A stretch of 64,000 bases of DNA from Phaeobacter sp. J2-8 (GCF_022867865.1 NZ_JALIEC010000007.1:124001-188000); one strand, 5' to 3'; positions 49,607 to 61,380 are shown, counted from the stretch's first letter. The notes: generated from the sequence alone by a model not told the origin. Made by a program: numbers and translations.

Positions 49607-52600
49607 GGTGCGACCGTCAACTGCCCAGATGCCGTGCGCGCGCGATATTGCGGCCGATACATGTCTTCGACCACGGCAGCCGGGTGGTGGAATGCGCCCG
49701 GTGAAATGGCGCGCACGATATAGGCCAGTTCAAACGCCTTGTCGCCGCGATGATCCACCGCCGCAAGGAAACGATCTGCGCGGAACTCGGTATGTTCGGC
49801 CTGTTTCGGTTTCAGCCAATCAAGCGCGCGAATATCGCCAGAGCGCAACAGGTTGGGATTGTCGATCTCGAACCCTGCGGGCAGCGGATCATTGATCATC
49901 AGCCGCGCGCCGGTTTCCTCGGCCGGGATCACCCGCAGCACAGTCACAAGACGGTCGCCCAGCGCCACCGCCCCGGTCACTTCTGCGCCGTCCATGTCGT
50001 AGTAGCGCCGTTCGATCCGATAGCCATAACCGCCCTGATCCACAGGTTCCGACGGTTTGCCGAATGTGGTCAGCGTTACGCTGGTGGCGGTGCTGCCATT
50101 GTTGGTGATCGTGCGCGGCGCGTCGCCGTTCAGGAACCGGCGCACCATTGGCCCCTCGACCGGCGCATCGTCCAGCAGGACATTTGACGCCGTCGGGTCG
50201 GCCACCATGGCGTGGGCGGCCAACAGCGACCAGGCCTGTTCCTGGGTCGACAGCTCTGGTCGGCTGTCCGAGATCCGCTGGATCAGCGCCTCGCGGTCGA
50301 TGGCGTTTGATCCAGCTTCGACCGCCAGCGACAACAGCCCCGCCGCATCACGCAGATCGGTGCCATAATCGACACGGAACAGTGGACTTTCCGGCCCGGT
50401 CCGCTGGCCCAGTTTCTGTACCGCGATGGTGAACATCCGGTCAGCGCGGGTCTGATCGCCATACATCGCCAGCGCCGCGCCCAGTTGCGCCGCCGCCAGT
50501 GGTGTGGCGAAATCACCGCCCTTCACATCCGCATAATAGCGCAGATCGCCAACCGCCGCCGCGCCTTCACGCGCGAGCACCATAAGCGCATAGGCAATAT
50601 CTTCGCCGCCATCGTCGAAGTCCGGGGCATAGTTTACCCGGTTTTTCAGGTTGTCCATCGCCTGACGGAAGGCCAGATCAGGCACGGCAAAATCACTGGC
50701 CCGCGCGCGGCTGAGGAAATCGCTGACATAGGCATCCAGCCAGAAATCCCCCGATTGCGCCCGCCACAGACCAAAGGCACCATTCGGCGCCTGTCGCGTC
50801 AGGATACGCGCGACGGTCTGGTCGATCCGCTCCTGAATGCGTGCGGTTTCGGTCAGGCCCATCGCGTCGGTCACCGAGCTGAGATAGAGCAGCGGCATCG
50901 CCTGGGATGTGATCTGTTCTGTACAGCCGTATGGATACCGGTCAAGCGAGGCCAGCAGCCGCGGCGCATCGAAACGTGCCAATGGGCCAGGCGGCGACAA
51001 GCGCCGAGGCGGTGTCCAGCCGCAAACCGGCAAAGACATTGTCATCAAAGGTAAATGTCTCGCCCGCAGCGAGCGAGAAGCGCCGGGTTTGCGACACTTC
51101 GGGATCGTTGTTGCGCACCGGCACGGTCAGCGATTTGCGCAGCACCAAACCATCCGGCGTGGTCAGCGCCACGGTGATCGCATGATCGCCCTCGCTGATC
51201 GCGGTGATCGGCACGGCAAAACTGGCCTTGCCCAAGTCGCCCAGGTCAATGTCCGACGGGATTGCGGTGGCGTTCAGCGTCACACCCTGCGCCGTGATGT
51301 CCAGCCCCATGCGGCCTGCCGGACCTTCGGCATGCACAACCTCCAGCAACATGCGGCTGCTGTCACCGGGGGCGAGGAACCGGGGCAAAGAGGCAGTCAC
51401 CACCACCGGATCGCGCACCAACACGTCCTTTTCGGCCTGTCCAACGCCGGTGGATGACCATGCAACCGCGGCCAGACGCACCGTGCCATTGAATTCCGGG
51501 ATGTCGAACGACACCTCGGCGCGGCCATCCGGGCCAATCGTGACCGGACCAGAGAAACGCGCGACCAGATCCTCGGTTGGCGGCGGGCTGTTGAACCGGG
51601 CGCCATCCGCGCCATCACCGCCCGACCGAATACGCCCCATAGAGCCATCCAACCCGTCAATCAGTCGCCCATAAAGGTCACGCATCTCGACCCCCAGTTT
51701 GCGCTGGCCAAAGTAATGGCCCTGGGGATCGGGGCTCTGGAATCCGGTGATGTTCAAAATACCCAGATCGGTGGCGGCGACGGTGACATAAGCGGTCTCG
51801 CCCTCTGTGATGCCATCAACCTGTACCGTCGCGGTCAAAGGTCCGCGTGGCTTCGAAGTTTCACCTGTGATCAACGTCACATCCAGCGCCTTGGCACCTG
51901 GATCAATACTGGCATGGGCCAGCCCCAGCGAACGGGCCGGATTTTGCCCTGCCGGCGCGTCCATCGGCCGGATCACCGTGGCACTGACATAGGCCCCGGC
52001 GCCCCATTCATCGGTCACGGTCAGGGGAATGGTATTTTCGCCCTCGGTGACCGCGACGGTCTGCATGTCGATCAGCCGATGCGACATCACGGTGATCAGC
52101 GCGGTGCCGGCATAGCGCGGCACAAGCCGCAGGGTCGCGACCTCACCAGACCGATAGGCGGGTTTGTCGAGCGACAGTTCCAGCGTGTCGGGCGTGCTGG
52201 TGGCATCCGCAGGCACATACCAACCGGCCCAGAATTCAGTAGAGGCAGCCACATATGTGCCGCCGTCGCGTTCGACCACCAGCTCATAATTGCCCCAGTC
52301 GACATCTGCACCAATTTCGACCGGTGCGTTGCCCAGGGTCACCGTGCCGCTGGCCATTTCGGTGCGGACCACCGTCGGCTCCCAGTTCCACTGACCATAA
52401 AGGCGATACCATTCATATGTGGTGCGCACGCGGTTCAGCGTCCATTTTACCGGCATATCGCTGGCGGCGCCCTCGGCATCCAACCCAATCAGTTGGAACC
52501 GCGCCTCGGACCCTTCCTTGACCACGCCATCAAACAGCGGCTTGATGCCGATCACCCGGCCGGATGCGGCCAAATCCCGGCTCAACCGGCGTTCCACAGG

Positions 52601-55059
52601 GCGCCCCGATCCTTCGGACATCGACACCACAACCTCGGCTGTCATCGGCAGCGATGCGGCGTCACCTTCTATCGCGGGAAATTCCAACGGCACGGACAAT
52701 GTGCCATCTGCCCCGCTGCGCAGCCCACCATCCATATAGCGGGTGCGCGGATCAAAGGTGATGTCGTGGCGACCAAAGGTAAATCCATCCCAGCCCTCGA
52801 TCCCGCTGGCGCGCGACAGGCGCACCCGAATTTCCGCCGGCAGGTCGGCCCCCGGCGCACCAAACAGATATTTGGCCTCAATGCTCAGATCCGGCGTGTC
52901 ACTCGCGGTGATCCGCCCCTCTGGCAGCGACAGGTCAAAATCAATCCGTTCCGGCAGAAAATCCTCGACCAGCACGGTCTTGGTCACCAATGCCGGGGTA
53001 TCCGGGTCGGAATGAACCTCAATCCGCCAGGTGCCGCGCGGCACGGTTGCGCCAATTGGCATGGAAAACACATGCCCGCCTGCCAAACCATCGTTCGACA
53101 GATGGCGGGAATATTCCACCCCGTCCGGTCGGGTAAGCACCGCCACCAGCGGCAGGCCGTCAATACCACGCGCCTGGGAATCGCGGGCCAATGCAGTTGC
53201 CTCGATCACCTCGCCGGCGCGATAGGCGCCACGGTCCGTCGCCAGAAACACATCGACCGGGCCCGCAGGTTCGCGCCCTTCAACACCCCGGTCGGACAGA
53301 TCAAACGCCGGATCTTTCAGCGACAAAAAGGCAATGTCATCCTCGGTCCTGGCCACCAGAAGCGCCGGCGCGGCCCCCTGGGTGCCACGGGTCAGGCCGG
53401 GATCAAACTGCACATGGCCAGAGGCATCGCTTTTGGCCTCGGCCAGCACGCGATTGGCCTGGGAAATCAATTGCACAGACACATCGGATTTGCCTTTGGC
53501 ATCGCCCAGCCCGCGAATGAACACATGCAGACCGTCGCTGCCCGACATGCTGGCCAGCCCCAGATCAGACAACACAAACCATTGGGTGGCGATATTGTCG
53601 GAATATTCATCTTCGGACGGCACCCGCGCCGTCAGGGCATAAATGCCCGGCGGTTGATCGGCCAGCGCATCGCCCATGGGCAGACGGGTGGTCACATCAA
53701 GGTTCAACTGTTGCTCAACCTCCCCCACACCCTGCCAAATGGTTTCTCCGACCTCTCGATCAAATTCACGCACCAGATAATTGTTCATCTGCTCGCCAAA
53801 GAAGCTGTCCTGAATGGCGCGCAACAGGTTGCGATCACTGACCCGGCGCAGCGTCAAATCCACCTCTGTCAGGTTCACCGTTTCAATCGGCAACCCCGCA
53901 TCCGAAGACCGCGGCAACACATAGGACCGCCCGGTAAAGGCAACCGAAGGCGACCGGTCGCGGACATATTGCGTGATGGTCACATCCTTGACCATTTCTT
54001 CGCCAGACGCGGCGGCAGCCCCTCGCGGAAGGTGATGGTGTAGCGATGCCCATGCTCGACACCACCAACACAGACGTCGCGCCCGGACGCGCTGACCACC
54101 AGCCCCGGATCAGGCAGCCGCACATAAGGCGCATAATCCACCCCGGTGCGCACCAGATCCTCGCTGAAGGTGACACAGATCCGCGGCTCGGCCTTGTCGC
54201 TTTCGGTGCGATGTTCGGTGATGCGGAACCCATATTTGTTGATCGCCGCGTCCAGCGCCGCCACCACATCCCCGCGCGGCTGGATCGATTCAGCCAGACG
54301 CAGGGTCGGCACCATGTCGCGACCGCGCCCTGATTCTTCCAGCCCCTCGGCCAGAATCAACAGCGCCGCAATCCGCCCCGGATCATTTGGCGCACGCAAA
54401 TAGCCATTGACCCCGGCGGCCACCGCCGTGGCGGCAAACCGGCGACGATTTGAGGATGATGTCGCCACCGCCTCATTCGCAAGGGCAAGCCGGGCATAGT
54501 CGACCCAAAGATCCGCCGCATCATTTTGCGCCAGCGCCGCGCCAACCCAATGCAAGGCATTGCCGAGATCGTTTTCCGCCTCTTTGTCGCGCGCCGCCTT
54601 GAGCAGGACATCGACCGACCACTTGCCACCCATGTGCCGCACGCCAAGATCACGCGCCTGGGACATGGCCGCATCGACATCGCGTTTTCGCAGGAAATTC
54701 AGATCGTTCACCCGACCCTCGGCCCGGTCCTGTACGGCGGGATCAACATCCACCACCACAGCGGAAATCGCGCCCTCATAGGCCTGGCGTTCGCTGACGG
54801 CGCTTTTTGGGAAACATGCGTTGGATCGGCTGTTGAAGGTGAACGCCTTGCAGGACGGATCGTTAAGGCACACCTGCTGGCACGCGGCCATGTTGGTGTC
54901 GAACAGCGCCTGAAGGTCAGAGCCGAAGAAATCCATATCGCGCGACACCACCACCCGTCGGTCCGGTATCAATTCCTGTTCCTGGGATTGGGCCGCGACC
55001 GGGACAAACACGGGCACAGTACACAGAAGCGACATCAGGGCGGCAAAAACGCGACGCAT
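49603..55059 (-). CDS. Bacterial alpha-2-macroglobulin with N-terminal PAN/Apple domain (two frameshifts)
   Basis: A protease-trapping periplasmic protein of about 1818 residues after repair. It has a signal peptide ('MRRVFAALMSLLCTVPVFVPVAAQ'), a Cys-rich PAN-type domain (about 35-105, 'ACQQVCLNDPSCKAFTFNSRSNACF'), macroglobulin domains including 'VFLATDRGAYRAGEVIEATALARD', and the thioester motif in 'DRYPYGCTEQ' (CxEQ) that would link covalently to attacking proteases. Frame breaks: one base missing at about 54008-54016 (…FREGLP | AASGEEMVKDVTI), and one extra A (plus strand) at about 50989 (…TASALVAA | GPLARFDAPRLL). Both joins restore family sequence. Coupled to pbpC. Confidence 0.9.
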
Positions 55060-55238
55060 GAAAAATCCTCCGATCCAAATGCCGATAGTGTTCCATTAGT
55101 CGGCCAGGCTGGCAAGGCAACCTTCCCGGAAATGACGAATCTGTCATCACCCCGGCGGGGACCATGTTTAAACAGTTCTTCACCCCTTGCCGCCACAGTA
55201 CCGGAGTTATGAGTCAATGAATCGCTTTACGGGGTGGC

Positions 55239-57551
55239 ATGAGTTCTGCCAGCAAACTAGCCGAGGAACGCCGCGCACGGCTTGGCGCGGAACGCCTGCT
55301 TGAACTCAAGCAGGCCGAATTGTTCGCCGCCAACCGCAAACTTGGCCATCACGCCCGCGCGCTGAGCGAAGAGATCGTTGAAAAACGCGCCGAGGTTGCC
55401 AATGTGCGGGACGAAAACCAGCGGGTGAAATCCGACCTGTCGCGCACGACCAAGAATCTGGAAGTGGCGGAACGCCGTTTGTGGCAGGCCGTTGAAACCA
55501 TCGAAGACGGATTCGCGTTTTTCGACAGCGATCATTGTCTTATCAGTGCCAACAGCGCCTATTTATCGGTGTTTGAAGGCCTGGAAGAAATTCAACCCGG
55601 CGTGCCCTTTGCCCGTATCCTACAGCTTTTGACCGAAGAGGGCATTGTCGACACCGGCGAATTGGCCCCGGCCGAATGGCGGGCGATGATGCTTAATCGC
55701 TGGCAATCCTCCACCCCCGAGGCGATCACCCTGCGGCTGTGGAATGGCATGTATTTCAAGGTGGTGGACAAACGCGGCGAGGCCGGGGATGTGGTGTCAC
55801 TGGTGCTGAATATCACCGACACCATCCGGTACGAAAAAAACCTGCGCGAAGCGCGCAATCGCTCCGAAGCCGCGAATCGCGCCAAATCCGCCTTCCTTGC
55901 CAATATGAGCCATGAAATCCGCACGCCGATGAATGGCGTGATCGGCATGGCCGAATTGCTGACCGATACCGAACTGTCCGAGGAACAGCGCCTCTACGTC
56001 AATACGATGAAGAATTCCGGCGAGGCGCTGTTGGTTATCATCAATGACGTGCTGGATTATTCCAAGATCGAGGCCGGCAAACTAGAGCTTCACCCCGAAC
56101 GGTTTGACCTGGAACGCGCCATCCATGAAATCATCATGCTGTTGCAGCCAACGGCCCGCGACAAGGGGCTGGATCTTCTGGTCGACTACGACATGTTCCT
56201 GCCCACGGAATTCATCGGCGATCCGGGGCGCATTCGCCAGGTTCTGACCAATATTCTGGGAAATGCGGTGAAATTCACCCTTCAGGGGCATGTATTGACG
56301 CGGGTGGTGGGGGTGCCACGCGAAGACGGCCAAACCGCAGTGCACGTCACGATCGAAGATACCGGCATCGGCATTCTCGACGAAAAACTGGGCGATGTGT
56401 TTGGCGAATTCAATCAGGTCGAAGATGAACGCAACCGCAAGTTCGAAGGCACCGGTCTGGGATTGGCGATCACCAAACGGCTGATTGACATGATGGGCGG
56501 CGAGGTCTGGGTCGACAGCGAATTTGGCACAGGGTCGAGCTTTGGCTTTCAGGTCACATTGCCCAGCCCCGACGGCGAAACCGTTCAGCCGCCGAAACTT
56601 CCGAAACACATCCGCCGGGTGATGATTGTTGATGACCGCCCGGTGAACCGGATGATTCTGGAAAAACAATTGCAGGTCATGCAGGTCGAAACCTCTGCCT
56701 GCGAAAATGGCCAGGAAGCGCTGGATCAATTTGCCGCCGATTGTGCCTTTGATCTGGTGTTGACCGATCACAACATGCCAAAGCTCGATGGGCTTGAATT
56801 GGCCCAGGCGCTGCGCGACGCAGGCCACGAGACACCGATCATCATGCTCAGTTCCAACACCGGATTTGCCGAAACGGACCCGGCGGCAAAGTTGCTGCAT
56901 GCGGTCCTGCAAAAACCGGTGCCACGTGGGGTGTTGTTCGACAAGCTGAATGCCATGTCACCCGCCGAGGATACCGCAGAACCAGCGCACTCCGGCCCCA
57001 AACCCTCTGGCGATGCCAAGGTGGCGAACCCGCCCCAGCCGACGCCATCCCCGGCAAAACCGCAGCCGGTATCAGCCACATCCGCACCGCCCAAAATCCC
57101 GGACGCCAAAGAACACGCGGCGCAGACGCCAACCAGCACAACCGGGAAAATCCAGATCCTGACCGCCGAGGACAACAAGACCAATCAGTTTGTATTCCGC
57201 AAAATGGTGAAAACCCTGGAGGTCGATCTGCATTTTGCCAACAACGGTCTGGAAGCGGTGGAAGCCTACAAGAAATTGCAGCCCGACATTATTTTCATGG
57301 ATATTTCAATGCCGGAAATGGACGGCAAAGAGGCGACAACCGAAATTCGCAAACTGGAATCCGCCAACGGCACCCGCGTGCCGATCATCGCCTGCACAGC
57401 ACATGCAATGTCCGGGGATCGCGAGGTTCTGATCGCCGCCGGGCTGGACGATTATATCACCAAACCGCTGAAACGCGCTGCGATCGAGGCGATGATCAAA
57501 CGCTATGCCCCCCGCGAACCAGAGGCAAAGCAGCTGCGCGAAATGCCGTGA
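55239..57551 (+). CDS. Soluble hybrid histidine kinase with two receiver domains
   Basis: A 770-residue signalling protein with no membrane helix. In order: an N-terminal coiled coil (about 5-85), a PAS-like domain (about 80-195, 'AVETIEDGFAFFDSDHCLISANSAYL'), HisKA with H225 ('FLANMSHEIRTPMNGVIGMAELL'), HATPase (N box 'QVLTNILGNAVKFT', G boxes 'DTGIGI' and 'GTGLGLAI'), receiver 1 with D510 ('LVLTDHNMPKLDG'), a Pro-rich linker (about 575-635), and receiver 2 with D688 ('IIFMDISMPEMDG'). No HPt domain is seen, so phosphotransfer to a separate HPt protein is likely. The signal is unknown. Divergent from alpha-2-macroglobulin. Confidence 0.95.
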   Translation: MSSASKLAEERRARLGAERLLELKQAELFAANRKLGHHARALSEEIVEKRAEVANVRDENQRVKSDLSRTTKNLEVAERRLWQAVETIEDGFAFFDSDHCLISANSAYLSVFEGLEEIQPGVPFARILQLLTEEGIVDTGELAPAEWRAMMLNRWQSSTPEAITLRLWNGMYFKVVDKRGEAGDVVSLVLNITDTIRYEKNLREARNRSEAANRAKSAFLANMSHEIRTPMNGVIGMAELLTDTELSEEQRLYVNTMKNSGEALLVIINDVLDYSKIEAGKLELHPERFDLERAIHEIIMLLQPTARDKGLDLLVDYDMFLPTEFIGDPGRIRQVLTNILGNAVKFTLQGHVLTRVVGVPREDGQTAVHVTIEDTGIGILDEKLGDVFGEFNQVEDERNRKFEGTGLGLAITKRLIDMMGGEVWVDSEFGTGSSFGFQVTLPSPDGETVQPPKLPKHIRRVMIVDDRPVNRMILEKQLQVMQVETSACENGQEALDQFAADCAFDLVLTDHNMPKLDGLELAQALRDAGHETPIIMLSSNTGFAETDPAAKLLHAVLQKPVPRGVLFDKLNAMSPAEDTAEPAHSGPKPSGDAKVANPPQPTPSPAKPQPVSATSAPPKIPDAKEHAAQTPTSTTGKIQILTAEDNKTNQFVFRKMVKTLEVDLHFANNGLEAVEAYKKLQPDIIFMDISMPEMDGKEATTEIRKLESANGTRVPIIACTAHAMSGDREVLIAAGLDDYITKPLKRAAIEAMIKRYAPREPEAKQLREMP

Positions 57552-57572
57552 CATTCATCGCAACTGCGGGCC

Positions 57573-58391
57573 TTACAGCCGGGCGTGACGGTTCACATCC
57601 TTGTACAGCAAATACCGGAACCGACCCGGTCCGCCCGCGTAACAGGCCTGTGGGCAAAATGCCCGCAGCCACATGAAATCGCCGGCCTCGACCTCGACCC
57701 AATCCTGATTGAGCCGGTAAACGGCCTTGCCTTCCAGCACATAAAGCCCGTGTTCCATCACATGGGTTTCGGCAAATGGGATCACGCCACCGGGTTCGAA
57801 TGTCACCACAGTCACATGCATATCGTGCCGCAAATCGGCCGGATCGACAAAGCGCGTGGTCGCCCAAGCCCCGTTGGTGTCCGGCATCGGCGTCGGTGTG
57901 ACATCGCGGTCCGACGTCACAAAGGCCTCTGGCACATCCAACCCCGGAGCGGGTTCATAACGTTTGCGAATCCAGTGGAACCGCAGCGCTTGCGCGCCAT
58001 CGTTTCGCAAGGACCAGTCACAGCTCGGGGGCAAAAAGGCAAATCCACCCGCGGTCAGCTGATGCGTGGTGCCCTCGATGGTCAGGGTCATCTCGCCTTC
58101 GACGACAAAAAGCACGCCCTCGGCCTCTGGGTTGGGTTCAGGCGCGGTGCTGCCACCGCCGGGCAGGACCTCCATGATATATTGCGAAAACGTTTCGGCA
58201 AACCCGGACAAGGGCCGCGCAATGACCCAGGCCCGCGTCGCCGTCCAATGCGGCAGAAACGAGGTCACGATGTCGGTCATCGTGGCGCGCGGGATCACCG
58301 CATAGGCCTCGGTAAAAACTGCCCGCCCGGTCAAAAGCTCTTTTTGTCCCGGCAATCCGCCATGGGGCGCGTAATAGCTGCGGTCGCTCAC
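57573..58391 (-). CDS. allE: (S)-ureidoglycine aminohydrolase
   Basis: A bicupin enzyme of allantoin/purine catabolism that releases ammonia from (S)-ureidoglycine, giving (S)-ureidoglycolate. 272 residues, starting at a GTG (58391) preceded by AGGAGGAG. Opening 'RSYYAPHGGLPGQKELLTGRAVFTEAYAVIPRATMTDIVTS' is characteristic. The metal-binding cupin motif is in the C-terminal half ('GGVIPFAETHVMEHGLYVLEGKAVYRLNQDW', His and Glu ligands). It links with the urea transporter and urease elsewhere in the window, though other allantoin genes are absent here. Confidence 0.93.
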   Translation of the reverse strand: MSDRSYYAPHGGLPGQKELLTGRAVFTEAYAVIPRATMTDIVTSFLPHWTATRAWVIARPLSGFAETFSQYIMEVLPGGGSTAPEPNPEAEGVLFVVEGEMTLTIEGTTHQLTAGGFAFLPPSCDWSLRNDGAQALRFHWIRKRYEPAPGLDVPEAFVTSDRDVTPTPMPDTNGAWATTRFVDPADLRHDMHVTVVTFEPGGVIPFAETHVMEHGLYVLEGKAVYRLNQDWVEVEAGDFMWLRAFCPQACYAGGPGRFRYLLYKDVNRHARL

Positions 58392-58494
58392 GGCTGTCTC
58401 CTCCTGAATTCGCCCCCACTAAACGCCCATTGGCTGCCACAGGGAAGAACCTGGCGCACAATAGGTTTATTCGTGTTTTTTTGATAAAGCGCCG

Positions 58495-59265
58495 TCAGTC
58501 TCTGACATCATGCAGAAATGCCGGGCGATCAGGTTCCGACAAATCCGCCACATGACGATATCCGCCCAGATCAAACCCCAGGATGTCCGCCGGATCCTGC
58601 AGGCGATTTTGCACCATATATCGCGCCATTGCCCCGCGGGCCTTTTTCGCGAAAAAGCTGATGATCTTTGGCTGACCGCCCTTCATGTCAAAGAATTGCG
58701 GTGTGATGACACGCAATTTCAAAGCCTTGCGATCCACCGCGCCGAAATATTCCTGGCTGGCGCAATTTATCAAAACGTCGCTGCCGGTGGTCGCGGCCTG
58801 CGCGTTCAGCGCCTTGGAAATCTGATCACGCCAGTAGTGGTACAGGTTCGTGCCGCGCCGGGTCTTCAGCCGCGATCCCATTTCCAGCCGATAGGCCTGA
58901 ATCGCATCCAGTGGGCGCAACACCCCGTAAAGACCGGACAAAATCCGCAAGTGATCCTGTGCATAACGGACCTCATCCGCGTCCAGCGTTCGCGCCTCAA
59001 GCCCGAGATATGTGTCGCCGGCAAAGCCGAACATGGCAGGTCGGGTGACATCCGGCGCGGGGTCATCGGAAAAGGCGCGAAACCGGTCACGGTTCAATCG
59101 CGCCAGATCATCCGAAAGATCCATCAACCCCTTGAGATCACCCAAGGTCAGGTTGCGGGCGGTTTTCGCCAAACGCGCCGCATCCGCCTGCATCGCCGGC
59201 TCGGTCATTTCGACCGTTGTTTCCGACCAATCCAGCCGCTTGGCCGGTGAAATCACCACGAGCAT
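58495..59265 (-). CDS. yaaA: Peroxide stress protein YaaA
   Basis: YaaA (DUF328) lowers intracellular iron and protects DNA during peroxide stress; it binds DNA. 256 residues starting MLVVISPAKRLDWSETTVEMTEPAMQADAARLAK. Signature parts are 'LSDDLARLNRDRFRAF', 'HLRILSGLYGVLRPLDAIQAYRLEMGSRL', 'LINCASQEYFGAVDRK' and 'IISFFAKKARGAMARYM'. It lies 24 bases after recQ on the same strand, so the two are probably co-transcribed. Confidence 0.96.
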   Translation of the reverse strand: MLVVISPAKRLDWSETTVEMTEPAMQADAARLAKTARNLTLGDLKGLMDLSDDLARLNRDRFRAFSDDPAPDVTRPAMFGFAGDTYLGLEARTLDADEVRYAQDHLRILSGLYGVLRPLDAIQAYRLEMGSRLKTRRGTNLYHYWRDQISKALNAQAATTGSDVLINCASQEYFGAVDRKALKLRVITPQFFDMKGGQPKIISFFAKKARGAMARYMVQNRLQDPADILGFDLGGYRHVADLSEPDRPAFLHDVRD

Positions 59266-59289
59266 TGCATGTCTCCCTTTGGCGGCGGC

Positions 59290-61335
59290 TTACGACGCTT
59301 CGCGCAAAACGTCCAGAAACGCCGCGCCAAAACGTTCGGCACGACGTTCGCCCAACATCTGTTCCAGATCACGCACCGCACTGGGGCGGCGTTCGGCCAG
59401 CTTGGCAAGCTGCGCGGCAGAACAAGACAGCGGTTTTTCCGTACCACAGGCGCCGCGCGTCAGATCGGCCTGCACCTGCATCAACCGGTCATAGATGGAC
59501 CCGGCATCCCGCCCCGCCAGCTTGCGCCGGGTGGGGTGCATCGCTTCGGTGGCGCCGGTGATCACGGCCAGAAATTCCGCGCCGTAATGTTCCAGCTTTT
59601 TGGCACCAACCCCACCAATCCGCGCCATGTCATCCAGCGAAGCGGGCCGGGTTTCGGCCATTTCGATCAGGGTCCGATCGTTGAAAATGATATAGGCCGG
59701 GACGCTGGCGGCCTCGGCCAGAGCGCGGCGTTTGGCCTTTAGTGCGGACAACAACGGCGCATCATCCTCGCTGACCATCGCCTTGACCGCCGGGCGGCGA
59801 CGGGCCTGGGCCTTGGCGATGGTGTCACGCCGCAACATGATGCTGGCCTCACCGCGCAGGATGGGCCGCGCCGCTTCGGTCATGCGCAGCGCGCCATAAC
59901 GTTCCGGGTCCGGCCGCATCAGATCATGGCCCATCATCTGGCGGAACACGGCCTGCCAGCCGCGTTTGTCAAATTCGCCGCCAACGCCAAAGGTCGGCAA
60001 CTGATCGTGGCCTTTTTCGCGCACCTTGTCGGTGGCATTGCCCATGACAATGTCGATCAGATGCCCGGAACCGAACCATTCGCCGGTGCGCAGCGCCGCC
60101 GAAAGCGCCTTGCGCACGGCTTCTGTGCCATCAAAGGTTTCGACCGGCGATTGGCACAGGTCACAATGACCGCAAGGTTCGGTCGTTTCGCCAAAATACC
60201 CAAGCAGCGTAGTGCGGCGGCATTCCAGCGCCTCTGCCAGCCCCAAAAGCGCATTCAACCGGCCATGGTCAGCAGCACGGCGTTCGGGGGGTGCCAGCCC
60301 CTCGTCGATCTGAGACCGCCGCAAACGGATGTCATCCGCCCCAAACAGGGTCAGTGTTTCCGCCGGGCCGCCATCGCGCCCGGCACGACCGATTTCCTGA
60401 TAATAGGCTTCGATCGACTTGGGCAGATCGGCATGTGCCACCCAGCGAATATCGGGTTTATCGACCCCCATGCCAAAGGCGACAGTCGCGACAACGATCA
60501 GACCATCCTCACGGGCGAACCGCGCCTCTACACTGCGCCGATCTTCGGCATCCATGCCGCCATGATAAAAACAGGCGTTGTGGCGATCTTCGGTCAGGGC
60601 GCGCGCCAGCCCCTCGGTCTTGGCGCGGGTGCCACAATAGACAATCCCGGATTGATCCCGGCGTGCGGCCGCGAAATCAAGAATCTGGCGGCGCGGCCCA
60701 TCCTTGGGCTGAAAGGCAAGGTGAATATTGGGCCGGTCAAATCCACGCAGGAACCGCGCAGGTTCTTCGCCGTCAAACAATCGCGCGACGATTTCGTCCT
60801 GGGTTTCGGCGTCTGCCGTGGCGGTAAAGGCCGACAGCGGCACATTCAACTCGCGGCGCAGTTCCCCGATCCGAAGGTAATCCGGGCGAAAATCATGGCC
60901 CCATTGGCTCACGCAATGGGCTTCGTCGACGGCGATGGAATTGACACCGATGCGGCGCAACATCGACATTGTACCACCGGCGGCCAGACGTTCAGGCGCG
61001 AGGTACAGCAGCTTCAATGTGCCCGCCTCCAGCGCCTCCCAGACGGCTTCGGTTTCCTCGGGGGTGTTGCCGGATGTCAGCGCGCCGGCATTCACCCCGG
61101 CCTCTCGCAGACCGCGCACCTGATCGCGCATCAGGGCGATCAGCGGCGAAATCACCACCGTCACCCCGTCGCGCATCAGCGCAGGCAATTGGAAACACAG
61201 CGACTTGCCGCCACCGGTGGGCATGATCGCCAAAACGTTTTCACCACGGGTCACGGCATTGGCGATTTCACCCTGACCGGGGCGAAAACCGTCGAATCCG
61301 AACACGTCCCGCAAAAGCGTGGCGGTATGATCCAT
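59290..61335 (-). CDS. recQ: ATP-dependent DNA helicase RecQ
   Basis: A 3'-5' helicase for recombination and repair. The ATG at 61335 (MDHTATLLRDVFGFDGFRPGQGEI) gives 681 residues; the frame runs on upstream without homology. In order: Walker A 'IMPTGGGKSLCFQLPALM', DEAH box 'AVDEAHCVSQWGHDFRPDYL', helicase C domain ('MGVDKPDIRWVAHADLPKSIEAYYQEIGRAGRDG'), zinc-binding Cys set ('CRRTTLLGYFGETTEPCGHCDLC'), winged helix, and a C-terminal HRDC domain (about 520-600). Upstream of yaaA in one likely operon. Confidence 0.97.
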   Translation of the reverse strand: MDHTATLLRDVFGFDGFRPGQGEIANAVTRGENVLAIMPTGGGKSLCFQLPALMRDGVTVVISPLIALMRDQVRGLREAGVNAGALTSGNTPEETEAVWEALEAGTLKLLYLAPERLAAGGTMSMLRRIGVNSIAVDEAHCVSQWGHDFRPDYLRIGELRRELNVPLSAFTATADAETQDEIVARLFDGEEPARFLRGFDRPNIHLAFQPKDGPRRQILDFAAARRDQSGIVYCGTRAKTEGLARALTEDRHNACFYHGGMDAEDRRSVEARFAREDGLIVVATVAFGMGVDKPDIRWVAHADLPKSIEAYYQEIGRAGRDGGPAETLTLFGADDIRLRRSQIDEGLAPPERRAADHGRLNALLGLAEALECRRTTLLGYFGETTEPCGHCDLCQSPVETFDGTEAVRKALSAALRTGEWFGSGHLIDIVMGNATDKVREKGHDQLPTFGVGGEFDKRGWQAVFRQMMGHDLMRPDPERYGALRMTEAARPILRGEASIMLRRDTIAKAQARRRPAVKAMVSEDDAPLLSALKAKRRALAEAASVPAYIIFNDRTLIEMAETRPASLDDMARIGGVGAKKLEHYGAEFLAVITGATEAMHPTRRKLAGRDAGSIYDRLMQVQADLTRGACGTEKPLSCSAAQLAKLAERRPSAVRDLEQMLGERRAERFGAAFLDVLREAS

Positions 61336-61380
61336 GGGGCAAAACCTGCAAGATTTGAGTTTGACTGCTCTTACAGGGAC

